A DNA stretch of 64,000 nucleotides from Schoenoplectus triqueter (Eukaryota; Streptophyta; Magnoliopsida; Poales; Cyperaceae). The notes below the pieces were generated by a model. It ran no database searches. It saw only the letters and a list, made by a program, of their open reading frames with translations, and was not told the DNA's origin. Below, in pieces: positions 1 through 13,250 of the stretch. The position numbers were made by a program, and so were the translations under genes. The first letter of the stretch is position 1, and every line of letters begins with the position of its first letter. The stretch spans positions 29,947-93,946 of the forward strand of contig CAXKVV010000652.1 of the NCBI GenBank assembly GCA_964058805.1, given 5' to 3'.

Positions 1-2144
1 CGTGAAAACGGGACCCGACGCCCTCGGTACCGCCGAAAACGAGTCCGCGTGCGCAAAACATGAAAACGTGACCCGACGCCCTCGGTACCGCCGAAACCGA
101 GTCCGGGCGCGCAAAACATGAAAACGAGACACGACTCCCTCGGTACCGCCGAAAATGAGTCGGGGAGAGCAAAACATGAAAACGGGACATGACGCCCTCC
201 GCACCGCCGAAACCGAGTCCGGGCGCGCAAAACATGAAAACGGGTCCCGACGCCCTCGGTACCGCCGAAAATGAGTCCGGGCGCGCAAAACGTGAAAAAC
301 GGACCCAACGCCCTCGGTAGAGCCGAAAATGAGTCGGGGAGCGCAAAACATGAAAACGGGACCGGACGCCCTCGGCGCCGCCGAAAACGAGTCTGAGAGC
401 GCAAAACATGAAAACGGGTCGCGACGCTATCGGTACCCGCCGAAAATGAGTCGGGGAGCGGAAAACATGAAAACGGGACCCGACGCCATCGGTACCGCCG
501 AAAATGTGTCGGGGAGCCCAAATCATGAAAACGGGACCCGACGCCCTCGGTACCCGCCGACACCGACTCCGGGTGCGCAAAACATGAAAACGGGTCCCGA
601 CGACCTCGGTACAGCCGAAACCGTGTCCGGGCGCGCAAAACGTGAAAACGGGACCCGACGCTCTAGGTACCGCCGAAAACGAGTTCGAGCGCCAAAATTA
701 AGTAAACGAGACCCGACGCCCCCGGTACCGCCGAAAACGGGACTCGACGCCCCCGGTATCGCCGAAAACGAGTCCGGGAGCGCAAAACATGAAAACGTGA
801 ATCGACGCCCTCGGTAACGCCGAAACCGAGTCCGGGCGCGCAAAACATGAAAACCGGACACGACTCCCTCCGTACTGCCGAAAATGAGTCCGGGCGCGCA
901 AAACATGAAAAAGAGACCCGACGCTCTAGGTACCGCCGAAAATGAGTCGGGCGCGCAAAACATGAAAACGGGTCCCGACGCCCTCGGTATCACCGAAACC
1001 GAGTCCGGGCGCGCAAAACGTGAAAACGGGACCCGACGCCCTCAGTACCGCCGAGAGCGAGTCCGCGAGCGCAAAACATGAAAACGGGACCCGACGCACT
1101 CGGTAGCCGCCGAAACCGAGTCCGAGCGCGCAAAACATGAAAATGGGACACAACTCCCTTGGTACCGCCGAAAATGAGTCCGGGCGCGAAAAAAAGAAAA
1201 AGAGACCCGACGCCCTCGGCGGCGCCGAAACCGAGTCCGGGCGCGCAAAACATGAAAACGGGTCCCGACACCCTCGGTACCGCCGAAAATGAGTCCGGGC
1301 ACGCAAAACGTGAAAACCGGACCCAACGCCCTCGGTAGAGCCGAAAATGAGTCGGGGAGCGCAAAACATGAAAACGGGACTCGACGCCCTCTGTACCGCC
1401 GAAAACGAGTCCGGGAGCGCAAAACACGAAAACGGGTCCCCGACGCCCTCGGTACCGCCGAAAATGAGTCCGGGCGCGCAAAACGTGAAAACCGGACCCG
1501 ACGCCCTCGGTAGAGCCGACAACGAGTCCGCGAGAGCAAAACATGAAAACGTGACCCGACGCCCTCGGTACCCGCCGAAACCGAGTCCGGGCGCGCAAAA
1601 CATGAAAACGGGACACGACTCCCTCGGTACCGTCGAAAATGAGTCGGGGGGCGCAAAACATTTAAACGAGACCGGACGCCCTCGGCGCCGCCGAAACAGA
1701 GTCCGGCGCGCAAAACATGAAAATGGGTCCCGACGCCCTCGGTACCGCCGAAAATACGTCCGGGCGCGCAAAACGTGAAAACCGGACCCGACGCCTTCGG
1801 TAGAGCCGAAAATGAGTCGGGGAGCGCAAAACATGAAAACGGGACTCGACGCCCTCTATACCGCCGAAAACGAGTCCGGGAGCGCAAAACATGAAAACGG
1901 GACTCGCCGCCCTCGGTACCGCCGAAACCGAGTCCGGGCGCGCAAAACATGAAAACGGGACACGACTCCCTCGGTTCCGCCGAAAATGAGTCCGGGCGTG
2001 CAAAACATGAAAATGAGACCCGACGCCCTCGGCGCCGCCGAAAACGAGTCCGAGAGCGCAAAACATGAAAACGGGTCTCGACGCCATCGGTACCGCCGAA
2101 AATGAGTCGGGGAGCGCAAAACATGAAAACGGGACCGGACGCCC
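1..2144 (-). repeat. Irregular satellite mosaic, left edge
   Basis: About 37 monomers without a complete HOR period. A block near 280-560 carries rare linked variants: GACGCTATCGG, then AAATCATG about two monomers later. It recurs near 17,148-17,420 and 18,588-18,860, and inverted in the right arm. A block starting at 1,289 recurs at 2,567 (offset 1,278 bp). A 31-bp half-monomer lies near 719-749, where GCCGAAAAC runs straight into GGGACTCG. AAAATTAAG at about 693-701 is another rare variant shared with the right arm as CTTAATTT. No gene is present. Confidence 0.9.
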
Positions 2145-3771
2145 TTAGTACCGCCGAAATCGAGTCCGGGCGCGCAAAACATGAAAGCGGGTCCCGACGC
2201 CCTCGGTACCCCCGAAACCGAGTCCGGGCGCGCAAAACGTGAAAACGGGACCCGACGCCCTCGGTACCGCCGAAAACGAGTCCGCGAGCGCAAAACTTGA
2301 AAACGTGACCCGACGGCCTCGGTACAGCCGAAAACGAGTCCGGAAGCGCAAAAAATGAAAACGGGACTTGACGCCCTCGGTACCGCCGAAACCGAGTTCG
2401 GCCGGGCAAAACATGAAAACGGGACACGACTCCCTCGGTACCTGCCGAAAATGAGTCGGGGAGCGCAAAACATGAAAACGGGACCCGACGCCCTCGGCGC
2501 CGCCGAAACCGAGTCCGGGCGCGCAAAACATGAAAACGGGTCCCGACGCCCTCGGTACCGCCGAAAATGAGTCCGGGCACGCAAAACGTGAAAACCGGAC
2601 CCAACGCCCTCGGTAGAGCCGAAAATGAGTCGGGGAGCGCAAAACATGAAAACTGGACTCGACGCCCTCTGTACCGCCGAAAACGAGTCCGGGAGCGCAA
2701 AACACGAAAACGGGTCCCGACGCCCTCGGTACCGCCGAAAATGAGTCCGGGCGCGCAAAACGTGAAAACCGGACCCGACGCCCTCGGTAGAGCCGAAAAC
2801 GAGTCCGGGAGCGCAAAACATGAAAATGTGACTCGCCGCCATCGGTACCGCCGAAAATGAGTCAGGGCGCGCAAAACATGAAAACGGGCCACGACTCCCT
2901 CGGTACCGCCAAAAATGAGTCCGGGCGCGCAAAACATGAAAATGAGACCCGACGCCCTCGGCGCCGCCGAAAGCGAGTTCGAGAGCGCAAAACATGAAAA
3001 CGGGTCTCGACGCCATCGGTACCGCCGAAAATGAGTCGGGGAGCGCAAAACATGAAAACGGGACCGGACGCCCTCGGTACCGCCGAAACCGAGTCCGGGC
3101 GCGCAAAACATGAAAACGGGTCCCGACGCCCTCGGTACCGTCGTAACCGAGACCGGGCGCGCAAAACGTGAAAACGGGACCCGACGCCCTCGGTACCGCC
3201 GAAACCGAGTCCGGGCGCGCAAAACATGAAAGCGGGACACGACTCCCTCGGTACCGTCGAAAATGAGTCGGGGGGCGCAAAACATGAAAACGAGACCGGA
3301 CGCCCTCCGCGCCGCCGAAACAGAGTCCGGGCGCGCAAAACACGAAAATGGGTCCCGACGCCCTCGGTACCGCCGAAAATGAGTCCGCGAGCGCAAAACT
3401 TGAAAACGTGACCCGACGGCCTCGGTACAGCCGAAAACGAGTCCGGAAGCGCAAAAAATGAAAACGGGACTTGACGCCCTCGGTACCGCCGAAACCGAGT
3501 TCGGCCGGGCAAAACATGAAAACGGGACACGACTCCCTCGGTACTTGCCGAAAATGAGTCGGGGAGCGCAAAACATGAAAACGGGACCCGACGCCCTCGG
3601 CGCCGCCGAAACCGAGTCCGGGCGCGCAAAACATGAAAAATGAGACCCGACGCCCTCGGCGCCGCCGAAAATGAGTCCGAGAGCGCAAAACAGGAAAACG
3701 GGTCTCGACGCCATCGGTACCGCCGAAAATGAGTCGGGGAGCGCAAAACATGAAAACGGGACCGGACGCCC
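2145..3771 (-). repeat. Diverged relative of the 1,624-bp HOR
   Basis: This 1,627-bp interval starts with the same rare CCCTTAGTACC monomer as each 1,624-bp unit. For its first eight or nine monomers it follows the same order of variants (GAAAGCGGG, ACTTGAAAACGTG, GGAAGCGC, GTTCGGCCGGG). Later monomers come from other blocks. One segment starting at 2,567 matches 1,289 onward, and the segment at 2,355 is repeated at 3,458 (offset 1,103 bp). It looks like an edge copy scrambled by further exchange. No gene is present. Confidence 0.8.
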
Positions 3772-5395
3772 TTAGTACCGCCGAAACCGAGTCCGTGCGC
3801 GCAAAACATGAAAGCGGGTCCCGACGCCCTCGGTACCCCCGAAACCGAGTCCGGGCGCGCAAAACGTGAAAACGGGACCCGACGCCCTCGGTACCGCCGA
3901 AAACGAGTCCGCGAGCGCAAAACTTGAAAACGTGACCCGACGGCCTCGGTACAGCCGAAAACGAGTCCGGAAGCGCAAAAAATGAAAACGGGACTTGACG
4001 CCCTCGGTACCGCCGAAACCGAGTTCGGCCGGGCAAAACATGAAAACGGGACACGACTCCCTCGGTACCGCCGAAAATGAGTCGGGGAGCGCAAAACAAG
4101 AAAACGGGACCGGATGCCCTCGGCGCCGCCGAAACCGAGTCCGGGCGCGCAAAACATGAAAACTGTTCCCGACGCCCTCGGTACCGCCGAAAATGAGTCC
4201 GGGCGCGCAAAACGTGAAAACCGGACCCGACGTTCTCGGTAGAGCCGAAAATGAGTCGGGGAGCGCAAAACATGAAAACGGGACCCGACGTCCTCGATAC
4301 CGCCGAAAACGAGTCCGGGAGCGCAAAACATGAAAACGGGACTCGTCGCCCTCGGTACAGCCGAAATCGAGTCCGGGCCCGCAAAACATGAAAACGGGAC
4401 AAGACTCCGTCGGTACCGCGAAAAAGAGTCCGGGCGCGCAAAACATGAAAATGAGACCCGACGCCCTCGGCGCCGTCGAAAACGAGTCCGCGAGCGCAAA
4501 ATACGAAAACGGGTCTCGACGCCATCGGTACCGCCGAAAATGAGTTGGGGAGCGCAAAAAATGAAAACGGGACCGAACGCCCTCGGTACCGCCGAAACCA
4601 AGTCCGGGCGCGAAAAACATGAAAATGGGTCCCGACGCCCTCGGTACGGCCGAAACCGAGTCCGGGCGCTCAAAAAGTGAAAACGGGTACCGACGCCCTC
4701 GGTACCGCCGAAACCGAGACCGGGCGCGCAAAACGTGAAAACGGGACCCGAAGCCCTCGGTACCGCCGAAAATGAGTCCGCGAGCGCAAAACATGAAAAC
4801 GTGACCCGACGCCCTCGGTACCGCCGAAACCGAGTCCGGGCGCGCAAAACATGAAAACGGGACTCGACTCCCTCGGTACCGCCGAAAATGAGTCGGGGGG
4901 CGCAAAACATGAAAACGGGACCAGACGCCCTCGGCGCCGCCGAAACTGAGTCCGGGCGCGCAAAACATGAAAAAGGGTCCCGACGCCCTCGGAACAGCCG
5001 AAAATGAGTCCGGGCGCGCAAAACGTGAAAACCGGACCCGACGCCCTCGGTAGAGCCGAAAATGAGTCGGGGAGCGCAAAACATGAAAACGGGACTCGAC
5101 GCCCTCTGTACCGCAGAAAACGAGTCCGGGAGCGCAAAACATGAAAACGGGACTCGCCGCCCTCTGTACCGCCGAAACCGAGTCCGGGCGCGCAAAACAT
5201 GAAAACGGGACACGACTCCCTCGGTTCCGCCGAAAATGAGTCCGGGCGCGCAAAACATGAAAAATGAGACCCGACGCCCTCGGCGCCGCCGAAAATGAGT
5301 CCGAGAGCGCAAAACATGAAAACGGGTCTCGACGCCATCGGTACCGCCGAAAATGAGTCGGGGAGCGCAAAACATGAAAACGGGACCGGACGCCC
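3772..5395 (-). repeat. 1,624-bp HOR (28-mer), copy 1
   Basis: First full copy. 1,624 bp is exactly 28 x 58. One monomer has a 1-bp loss (CCGCGAAAA) and another a 1-bp gain (CATGAAAAATGAG), which cancel. This copy has private differences from the next four, including CGCGAAAAAGAG near 4,418-4,429, AAATACGAAAAC near 4,498 and GCAAAAAATGAAAACGGG near 4,553. It is the most diverged full member, as expected at the edge of an amplified array. Confidence 0.93.
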
Positions 5396-7019
5396 TTAGT
5401 ACCGCCGAAACCGAGTCCGTGCGCGCAAAACATGAAAGCGGGTCCCGACGCCCTCGGTACCCCCGAAACCGAGTCCGGGCGCGCAAAACGTGAAAACGGG
5501 ACCCGACGCCCTCGGTACCGCCGAAAACGAGTCCGCGAGCGCAAAACTTGAAAACGTGACCCGACGGCCTCGGTACAGCCGAAAACGAGTCCGGAAGCGC
5601 AAAAAATGAAAACGGGACTTGACGCCCTCGGTACCGCCGAAACCGAGTTCGGCCGGGCAAAACATGAAAACGGGACACGACTCCCTCGGTACCGCCGAAA
5701 ATGAGTCGGGGAGCGCAAAACAAGAAAACGGGACCGGATGCCCTCGGCGCCGCCGAAACCGAGTCCGGGCGCGCAAAACATGAAAACTGTTCCCGACGCC
5801 CTCGGTACCGCCGAAAATGAGTCCGGGCGCGCAAAACGTGAAAACCGGACCCGACGTTCTCGGTAGAGCCGAAAATGAGTCGGGGAGCGCAAAACATGAA
5901 AACGGGACCCGACGTCCTCGATACCGCCGAAAACGAGTCCGGGAGCGCAAAACATGAAAACGGGACTCGTCGCCCTCGGTACAGCCGAAATCGAGTCCGG
6001 GCCCGCAAAACATGAAAACGGGACAAGACTCCGTCGGTACCGCGAAAATGAGTCCGGGCGCGCAAAACATGAAAATGAGACCCGACGCCCTCGGCGCCGT
6101 CGAAAACGAGTCCGCGAGCGCAAAACACGAAAACGGGTCTCGACGCCATCGGTACCGCCGAAAATGAGTTGGGGAGCGCAAAACATGAAAACGGGACCGA
6201 ACGCCCTCGGTACCGCCGAAACCAAGTCCGGGCGCGAAAAACATGAAAATGGGTCCCGACGCCCTCGGTACGGCCGAAACCGAGTCCGGGCGCTCAAAAA
6301 GTGAAAACGGGTACCGACGCCCTCGGTACCGCCGAAACCGAGACCGGGCGCGCAAAACGTGAAAACGGGACCCGAAGCCCTCGGTACCGCCGAAAATGAG
6401 TCCGCGAGCGCAAAACATGAAAACGTGACCCGACGCCCTCGGTACCGCCGAAACCGAGTCCGGGCGCGCAAAACATGAAAACGGGACTCGACTCCCTCGG
6501 TACCGCCGAAAATGAGTCGGGGGGCGCAAAACATGAAAACGGGACCAGACGCCCTCGGCGCCGCCGAAACTGAGTCCGGGCGCGCAAAACATGAAAAAGG
6601 GTCCCGACGCCCTCGGAACAGCCGAAAATGAGTCCGGGCGCGCAAAACGTGAAAACCGGACCCGACGCCCTCGGTAGAGCCGAAAATGAGTCGGGGAGCG
6701 CAAAACATGAAAACGGGACTCGACGCCCTCTGTACCGCAGAAAACGAGTCCGGGAGCGCAAAACATGAAAACGGGACTCGCCGCCCTCTGTACCGCCGAA
6801 ACCGAGTCCGGGCGCGCAAAACATGAAAACGGGACACGACTCCCTCGGTTCCGCCGAAAATGAGTCCGGGCGCGCAAAACATGAAAAATGAGACCCGACG
6901 CCCTCGGCGCCGCCGAAAATGAGTCCGAGAGCGCAAAACATGAAAACGGGTCTCGACGCCATCGGTACCGCCGAAAATGAGTCGGGGAGCGCAAAACATG
7001 AAAACGGGACCGGACGCCC
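5396..7019 (-). repeat. 1,624-bp HOR (28-mer), copy 2
   Basis: Near-identical to copies 3 to 5. Diagnostic monomers in order are CCTTAGTACC, GTCCGTGCGCGC, ACTTGAAAACGTG with GACGGCC, GGAAGCGC, GTTCGGCCGGG, AAACTGTTCCC, GACGTTCTCGGTAGAG, GACGTCCTCGATACC, GACTCGTCGCC, GGGCCCGC, AAGACTCCGTCGG, GCGCTCAAAAAGTG, GACCCGAAGCC, CGGAACAGCC and ACCGCAGAAAACG. It carries GGTACAGCC near 5,572-5,580, where copies 3 and 4 have GGTATAGCC. Confidence 0.95.
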
Positions 7020-8643
7020 TTAGTACCGCCGAAACCGAGTCCGTGCGCGCAAAACATGAAAGCGGGTCCCGACGCCCTCGGTACCCCCGAAACCGAGTCC
7101 GGGCGCGCAAAACGTGAAAACGGGACCCGACGCCCTCGGTACCGCCGAAAACGAGTCCGCGAGCGCAAAACTTGAAAACGTGACCCGACGGCCTCGGTAT
7201 AGCCGAAAACGAGTCCGGAAGCGCAAAAAATGAAAACGGGACTTGACGCCCTCGGTACCGCCGAAACCGAGTTCGGCCGGGCAAAACATGAAAACGGGAC
7301 ACGACTCCCTCGGTACCGCCGAAAATGAGTCGGGGAGCGCAAAACAAGAAAACGGGACCGGATGCCCTCGGCGCCGCCGAAACCGAGTCCGGGCGCGCAA
7401 AACATGAAAACTGTTCCCGACGCCCTCGGTACCGCCGAAAATGAGTCCGGGCGCGCAAAACGTGAAAACCGGACCCGACGTTCTCGGTAGAGCCGAAAAT
7501 GAGTCGGGGAGCGCAAAACATGAAAACGGGACCCGACGTCCTCGATACCGCCGAAAACGAGTCCGGGAGCGCAAAACATGAAAACGGGACTCGTCGCCCT
7601 CGGTACAGCCGAAATCGAGTCCGGGCCCGCAAAACATGAAAACGGGACAAGACTCCGTCGGTACCGCGAAAATGAGTCCGGGCGCGCAAAACATGAAAAT
7701 GAGACCCGACGCCCTCGGCGCCGTCGAAAACGAGTCCGCGAGCGCAAAACACGAAAACGGGTCTCGACGCCATCGGTACCGCCGAAAATGAGTTGGGGAG
7801 CGCAAAACATGAAAACGGGACCGAACGCCCTCGGTACCGCCGAAACCAAGTCCGGGCGCGAAAAACATGAAAATGGGTCCCGACGCCCTCGGTACGGCCG
7901 AAACCGAGTCCGGGCGCTCAAAAAGTGAAAACGGGTACCGACGCCCTCGGTACCGCCGAAACCGAGACCGGGCGCGCAAAACGTGAAAACGGGACCCGAA
8001 GCCCTCGGTACCGCCGAAAATGAGTCCGCGAGCGCAAAACATGAAAACGTGACCCGACGCCCTCGGTACCGCCGAAACCGAGTCCGGGCGCGCAAAACAT
8101 GAAAACGGGACTCGACTCCCTCGGTACCGCCGAAAATGAGTCGGGGGGCGCAAAACATGAAAACGGGACCAGACGCCCTCGGCGCCGCCGAAACTGAGTC
8201 CGGGCGCGCAAAACATGAAAAAGGGTCCCGACGCCCTCGGAACAGCCGAAAATGAGTCCGGGCGCGCAAAACGTGAAAACCGGACCCGACGCCCTCGGTA
8301 GAGCCGAAAATGAGTCGGGGAGCGCAAAACATGAAAACGGGACTCGACGCCCTCTGTACCGCAGAAAACGAGTCCGGGAGCGCAAAACATGAAAACGGGA
8401 CTCGCCGCCCTCTGTACCGCCGAAACCGAGTCCGGGCGCGCAAAACATGAAAACGGGACACGACTCCCTCGGTTCCGCCGAAAATGAGTCCGGGCGCGCA
8501 AAACATGAAAAATGAGACCCGACGCCCTCGGCGCCGCCGAAAATGAGTCCGAGAGCGCAAAACATGAAAACGGGTCTCGACGCCATCGGTACCGCCGAAA
8601 ATGAGTCGGGGAGCGCAAAACATGAAAACGGGACCGGACGCCC
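7020..8643 (-). repeat. 1,624-bp HOR (28-mer), copy 3
   Basis: Full copy in phase with copy 2. It carries the variant T at 7,200 (GGTATAGCC), shared only with copy 4 at the homologous position 8,824. Confidence 0.95.
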
Positions 8644-10267
8644 TTAGTACCGCCGAAACCGAGTCCGTGCGCGCAAAACATGAAAGCGGGTCCCGACGCC
8701 CTCGGTACCCCCGAAACCGAGTCCGGGCGCGCAAAACGTGAAAACGGGACCCGACGCCCTCGGTACCGCCGAAAACGAGTCCGCGAGCGCAAAACTTGAA
8801 AACGTGACCCGACGGCCTCGGTATAGCCGAAAACGAGTCCGGAAGCGCAAAAAATGAAAACGGGACTTGACGCCCTCGGTACCGCCGAAACCGAGTTCGG
8901 CCGGGCAAAACATGAAAACGGGACACGACTCCCTCGGTACCGCCGAAAATGAGTCGGGGAGCGCAAAACAAGAAAACGGGACCGGATGCCCTCGGCGCCG
9001 CCGAAACCGAGTCCGGGCGCGCAAAACATGAAAACTGTTCCCGACGCCCTCGGTACCGCCGAAAATGAGTCCGGGCGCGCAAAACGTGAAAACCGGACCC
9101 GACGTTCTCGGTAGAGCCGAAAATGAGTCGGGGAGCGCAAAACATGAAAACGGGACCCGACGTCCTCGATACCGCCGAAAACGAGTCCGGGAGCGCAAAA
9201 CATGAAAACGGGACTCGTCGCCCTCGGTACAGCCGAAATCGAGTCCGGGCCCGCAAAACATGAAAACGGGACAAGACTCCGTCGGTACCGCGAAAATGAG
9301 TCCGGGCGCGCAAAACATGAAAATGAGACCCGACGCCCTCGGCGCCGTCGAAAACGAGTCCGCGAGCGCAAAACACGAAAACGGGTCTCGACGCCATCGG
9401 TACCGCCGAAAATGAGTTGGGGAGCGCAAAACATGAAAACGGGACCGAACGCCCTCGGTACCGCCGAAACCAAGTCCGGGCGCGAAAAACATGAAAATGG
9501 GTCCCGACGCCCTCGGTACGGCCGAAACCGAGTCCGGGCGCTCAAAAAGTGAAAACGGGTACCGACGCCCTCGGTACCGCCGAAACCGAGACCGGGCGCG
9601 CAAAACGTGAAAACGGGACCCGAAGCCCTCGGTACCGCCGAAAATGAGTCCGCGAGCGCAAAACATGAAAACGTGACCCGACGCCCTCGGTACCGCCGAA
9701 ACCGAGTCCGGGCGCGCAAAACATGAAAACGGGACTCGACTCCCTCGGTACCGCCGAAAATGAGTCGGGGGGCGCAAAACATGAAAACGGGACCAGACGC
9801 CCTCGGCGCCGCCGAAACTGAGTCCGGGCGCGCAAAACATGAAAAAGGGTCCCGACGCCCTCGGAACAGCCGAAAATGAGTCCGGGCGCGCAAAACGTGA
9901 AAACCGGACCCGACGCCCTCGGTAGAGCCGAAAATGAGTCGGGGAGCGCAAAACATGAAAACGGGACTCGACGCCCTCTGTACCGCAGAAAACGAGTCCG
10001 GGAGCGCAAAACATGAAAACGGGACTCGCCGCCCTCTGTACCGCCGAAACCGAGTCCGGGCGCGCAAAACATGAAAACGGGACACGACTCCCTCGGTTCC
10101 GCCGAAAATGAGTCCGGGCGCGCAAAACATGAAAAATGAGACCCGACGCCCTCGGCGCCGCCGAAAATGAGTCCGAGAGCGCAAAACATGAAAACGGGTC
10201 TCGACGCCATCGGTACCGCCGAAAATGAGTCGGGGAGCGCAAAACATGAAAACGGGACCGGACGCCC
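8644..10267 (-). repeat. 1,624-bp HOR (28-mer), copy 4
   Basis: Full copy. It shares GGTATAGCC with copy 3 and keeps GTTCGGCCGGG, unlike copies 5 and 6. This places it in an adjacent-pair subgroup with copy 3. Confidence 0.95.
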
Positions 10268-11891
10268 TTAGTACCGCCGAAACCGAGTCCGTGCGCGCAA
10301 AACATGAAAGCGGGTCCCGACGCCCTCGGTACCCCCGAAACCGAGTCCGGGCGCGCAAAACGTGAAAACGGGACCCGACGCCCTCGGTACCGCCGAAAAC
10401 GAGTCCGCGAGCGCAAAACTTGAAAACGTGACCCGACGGCCTCGGTACAGCCGAAAACGAGTCCGGAAGCGCAAAAAATGAAAACGGGACTTGACGCCCT
10501 CGGTACCGCCGAAACCGAGTTCGGCCAGGCAAAACATGAAAACGGGACACGACTCCCTCGGTACCGCCGAAAATGAGTCGGGGAGCGCAAAACAAGAAAA
10601 CGGGACCGGATGCCCTCGGCGCCGCCGAAACCGAGTCCGGGCGCGCAAAACATGAAAACTGTTCCCGACGCCCTCGGTACCGCCGAAAATGAGTCCGGGC
10701 GCGCAAAACGTGAAAACCGGACCCGACGTTCTCGGTAGAGCCGAAAATGAGTCGGGGAGCGCAAAACATGAAAACGGGACCCGACGTCCTCGATACCGCC
10801 GAAAACGAGTCCGGGAGCGCAAAACATGAAAACGGGACTCGTCGCCCTCGGTACAGCCGAAATCGAGTCCGGGCCCGCAAAACATGAAAACGGGACAAGA
10901 CTCCGTCGGTACCGCGAAAATGAGTCCGGGCGCGCAAAACATGAAAATGAGACCCGACGCCCTCGGCGCCGTCGAAAACGAGTCCGCGAGCGCAAAACAC
11001 GAAAACGGGTCTCGACGCCATCGGTACCGCCGAAAATGAGTTGGGGAGCGCAAAACATGAAAACGGGACCGAACGCCCTCGGTACCGCCGAAACCAAGTC
11101 CGGGCGCGAAAAACATGAAAATGGGTCCCGACGCCCTCGGTACGGCCGAAACCGAGTCCGGGCGCTCAAAAAGTGAAAACGGGTACCGACGCCCTCGGTA
11201 CCGCCGAAACCGAGACCGGGCGCGCAAAACGTGAAAACGGGACCCGAAGCCCTCGGTACCGCCGAAAATGAGTCCGCGAGCGCAAAACATGAAAACGTGA
11301 CCCGACGCCCTCGGTACCGCCGAAACCGAGTCCGGGCGCGCAAAACATGAAAACGGGACTCGACTCCCTCGGTACCGCCGAAAATGAGTCGGGGGGCGCA
11401 AAACATGAAAACGGGACCAGACGCCCTCGGCGCCGCCGAAACTGAGTCCGGGCGCGCAAAACATGAAAAAGGGTCCCGACGCCCTCGGAACAGCCGAAAA
11501 TGAGTCCGGGCGCGCAAAACGTGAAAACCGGACCCGACGCCCTCGGTAGAGCCGAAAATGAGTCGGGGAGCGCAAAACATGAAAACGGGACTCGACGCCC
11601 TCTGTACCGCAGAAAACGAGTCCGGGAGCGCAAAACATGAAAACGGGACTCGCCGCCCTCTGTACCGCCGAAACCGAGTCCGGGCGCGCAAAACATGAAA
11701 ACGGGACACGACTCCCTCGGTTCCGCCGAAAATGAGTCCGGGCGCGCAAAACATGAAAAATGAGACCCGACGCCCTCGGCGCCGCCGAAAATGAGTCCGA
11801 GAGCGCAAAACATGAAAACGGGTCTCGACGCCATCGGTACCGCCGAAAATGAGTCGGGGAGCGCAAAACATGAAAACGGGACCGGACGCCC
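10268..11891 (-). repeat. 1,624-bp HOR (28-mer), copy 5
   Basis: Full copy. It has GGTACAGCC like copies 1 and 2. It has a new GTTCGGCCAGG variant near 10,519-10,529 that is shared only with partial copy 6, so copies 5 and 6 form a second adjacent-pair subgroup. Confidence 0.95.
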
Positions 11892-13250
11892 TTAGTACCG
11901 CCGAAACCGAGTCCGTGCGTGCAAAACATGAAAGCGGGTCCCGACGCCCTCGGTACCCCCGAAACCGAGTCCGGGCGCGCAAAACGTGAAAACGGGACCC
12001 GACGCCCTCGGTACCGCCGAAAACGAGTCCGCGAGCGCAAAACTTGAAAACGTGACCCGACGGCCTCGGTACAGCCGAAAACGAGTCCGGAAGCGCAAAA
12101 AATGAAAACGGGACTTGACGCCCTCGGTACCGCCGAAACCGAGTTCGGCCAGGCAAAACATGAAAACGGGACACGACTCCCTCGGTACCGCCGAAAATGA
12201 GTCGGGGAGCGCAAAACAAGAAAACGGGACCGGATGCCCTCGGCGCCGCCGAAACCGAGTCCGGGCGCGCAAAACATGAAAACTGTTCCCGACGCCCTCG
12301 GTACCGCCGAAAATGAGTCCGGGCGCGCAAAACGTGAAAACCGGACCCGACGTTCTCGGTAGAGCCGAAAATGAGTCGGGGAGCGCAAAACATGAAAACG
12401 GGACCCGACGTCCTCGATACCGCCGAAAACGAGTCCGGGAGCGCAAAACATGAAAACGGGACTCGTCGCCCTCGGTACAGCCGAAATCGAGTCCGGGCCC
12501 GCAAAACATGAAAACGGGACAAGACTCCGTCGGTACCGCGAAAATGAGTCCGGGCGCGCAAAACATGAAAATGAGACCCGACGCCCTCGGCGCCGTCGAA
12601 AACGAGTCCGCGAGCGCAAAACACGAAAACGGGTCTCGACGCCATCGGTACCGCCGAAAATGAGTTGGGGAGCGCAAAACATGAAAACGGGACCGAACGC
12701 CCTCGGTACCGCCGAAACCAAGTCCGGGCGTGAAAAACATGAAAATGGGTCCCGACGCCCTCGGTACGGCCGAAACCGAGTCCGGGCGCTCAAAAAGTGA
12801 AAACGGGTACCGACGCCCTCGGTACCGCCGAAACCGAGACCGGGCGCGCAAAACGTGAAAACGGGACCCGAAGCCCTCGGTACCGCCGAAAATGAGTCCG
12901 CGAGCGCAAAACATGAAAACGTGACCCGACGCCCTCGGTACCGCCGAAACCGAGTCCGGGCGCGCAAAACATGAAAACGGGACTCGACTCCCTCGGTACC
13001 GCCGAAAATGAGTCGGGGGGCGCAAAACATGAAAACGGGACCAGACGCCCTCGGCGCCGCCGAAACTGAGTCCGGGCGCGCAAAACATGAAAAAGGGTCC
13101 CGACGCCCTCGGAACAGCCGAAAATGAGTCCGGGCGCGCAAAACGTGAAAACCGGACCCGACGCCCTCGGTAGAGCCGAAAATGAGTCGGGGAGCGCAAA
13201 ACATGAAAACGGGACTCGACGCCCTCTGTACCGCAGAAAACGAGTCCGGG
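11892..13250 (-). repeat. 1,624-bp HOR, partial copy 6 (1,359 bp)
   Basis: It matches copies 2 to 5 up to 13,250, then departs abruptly: GAGTCCGGG is followed by CGCGC here rather than AGCGC. It shares GTTCGGCCAGG with copy 5 and has private changes GTGCGTGC near 11,914 and GGGCGTGAAAAAC near 12,726. The breakpoint lies inside a monomer, so the exchange that ended the HOR was in register with the 58-bp period. Confidence 0.93.

Noticed and set aside
4330..4680. Plus-strand frames of about 116 codons recurring every 1,624 bp
   Set aside because: The A-rich strand has a TGA in one of three phases (ACATGAAAA). Frames persist only where 1-bp indels shift phase around it. The product is the same repeat in another frame.
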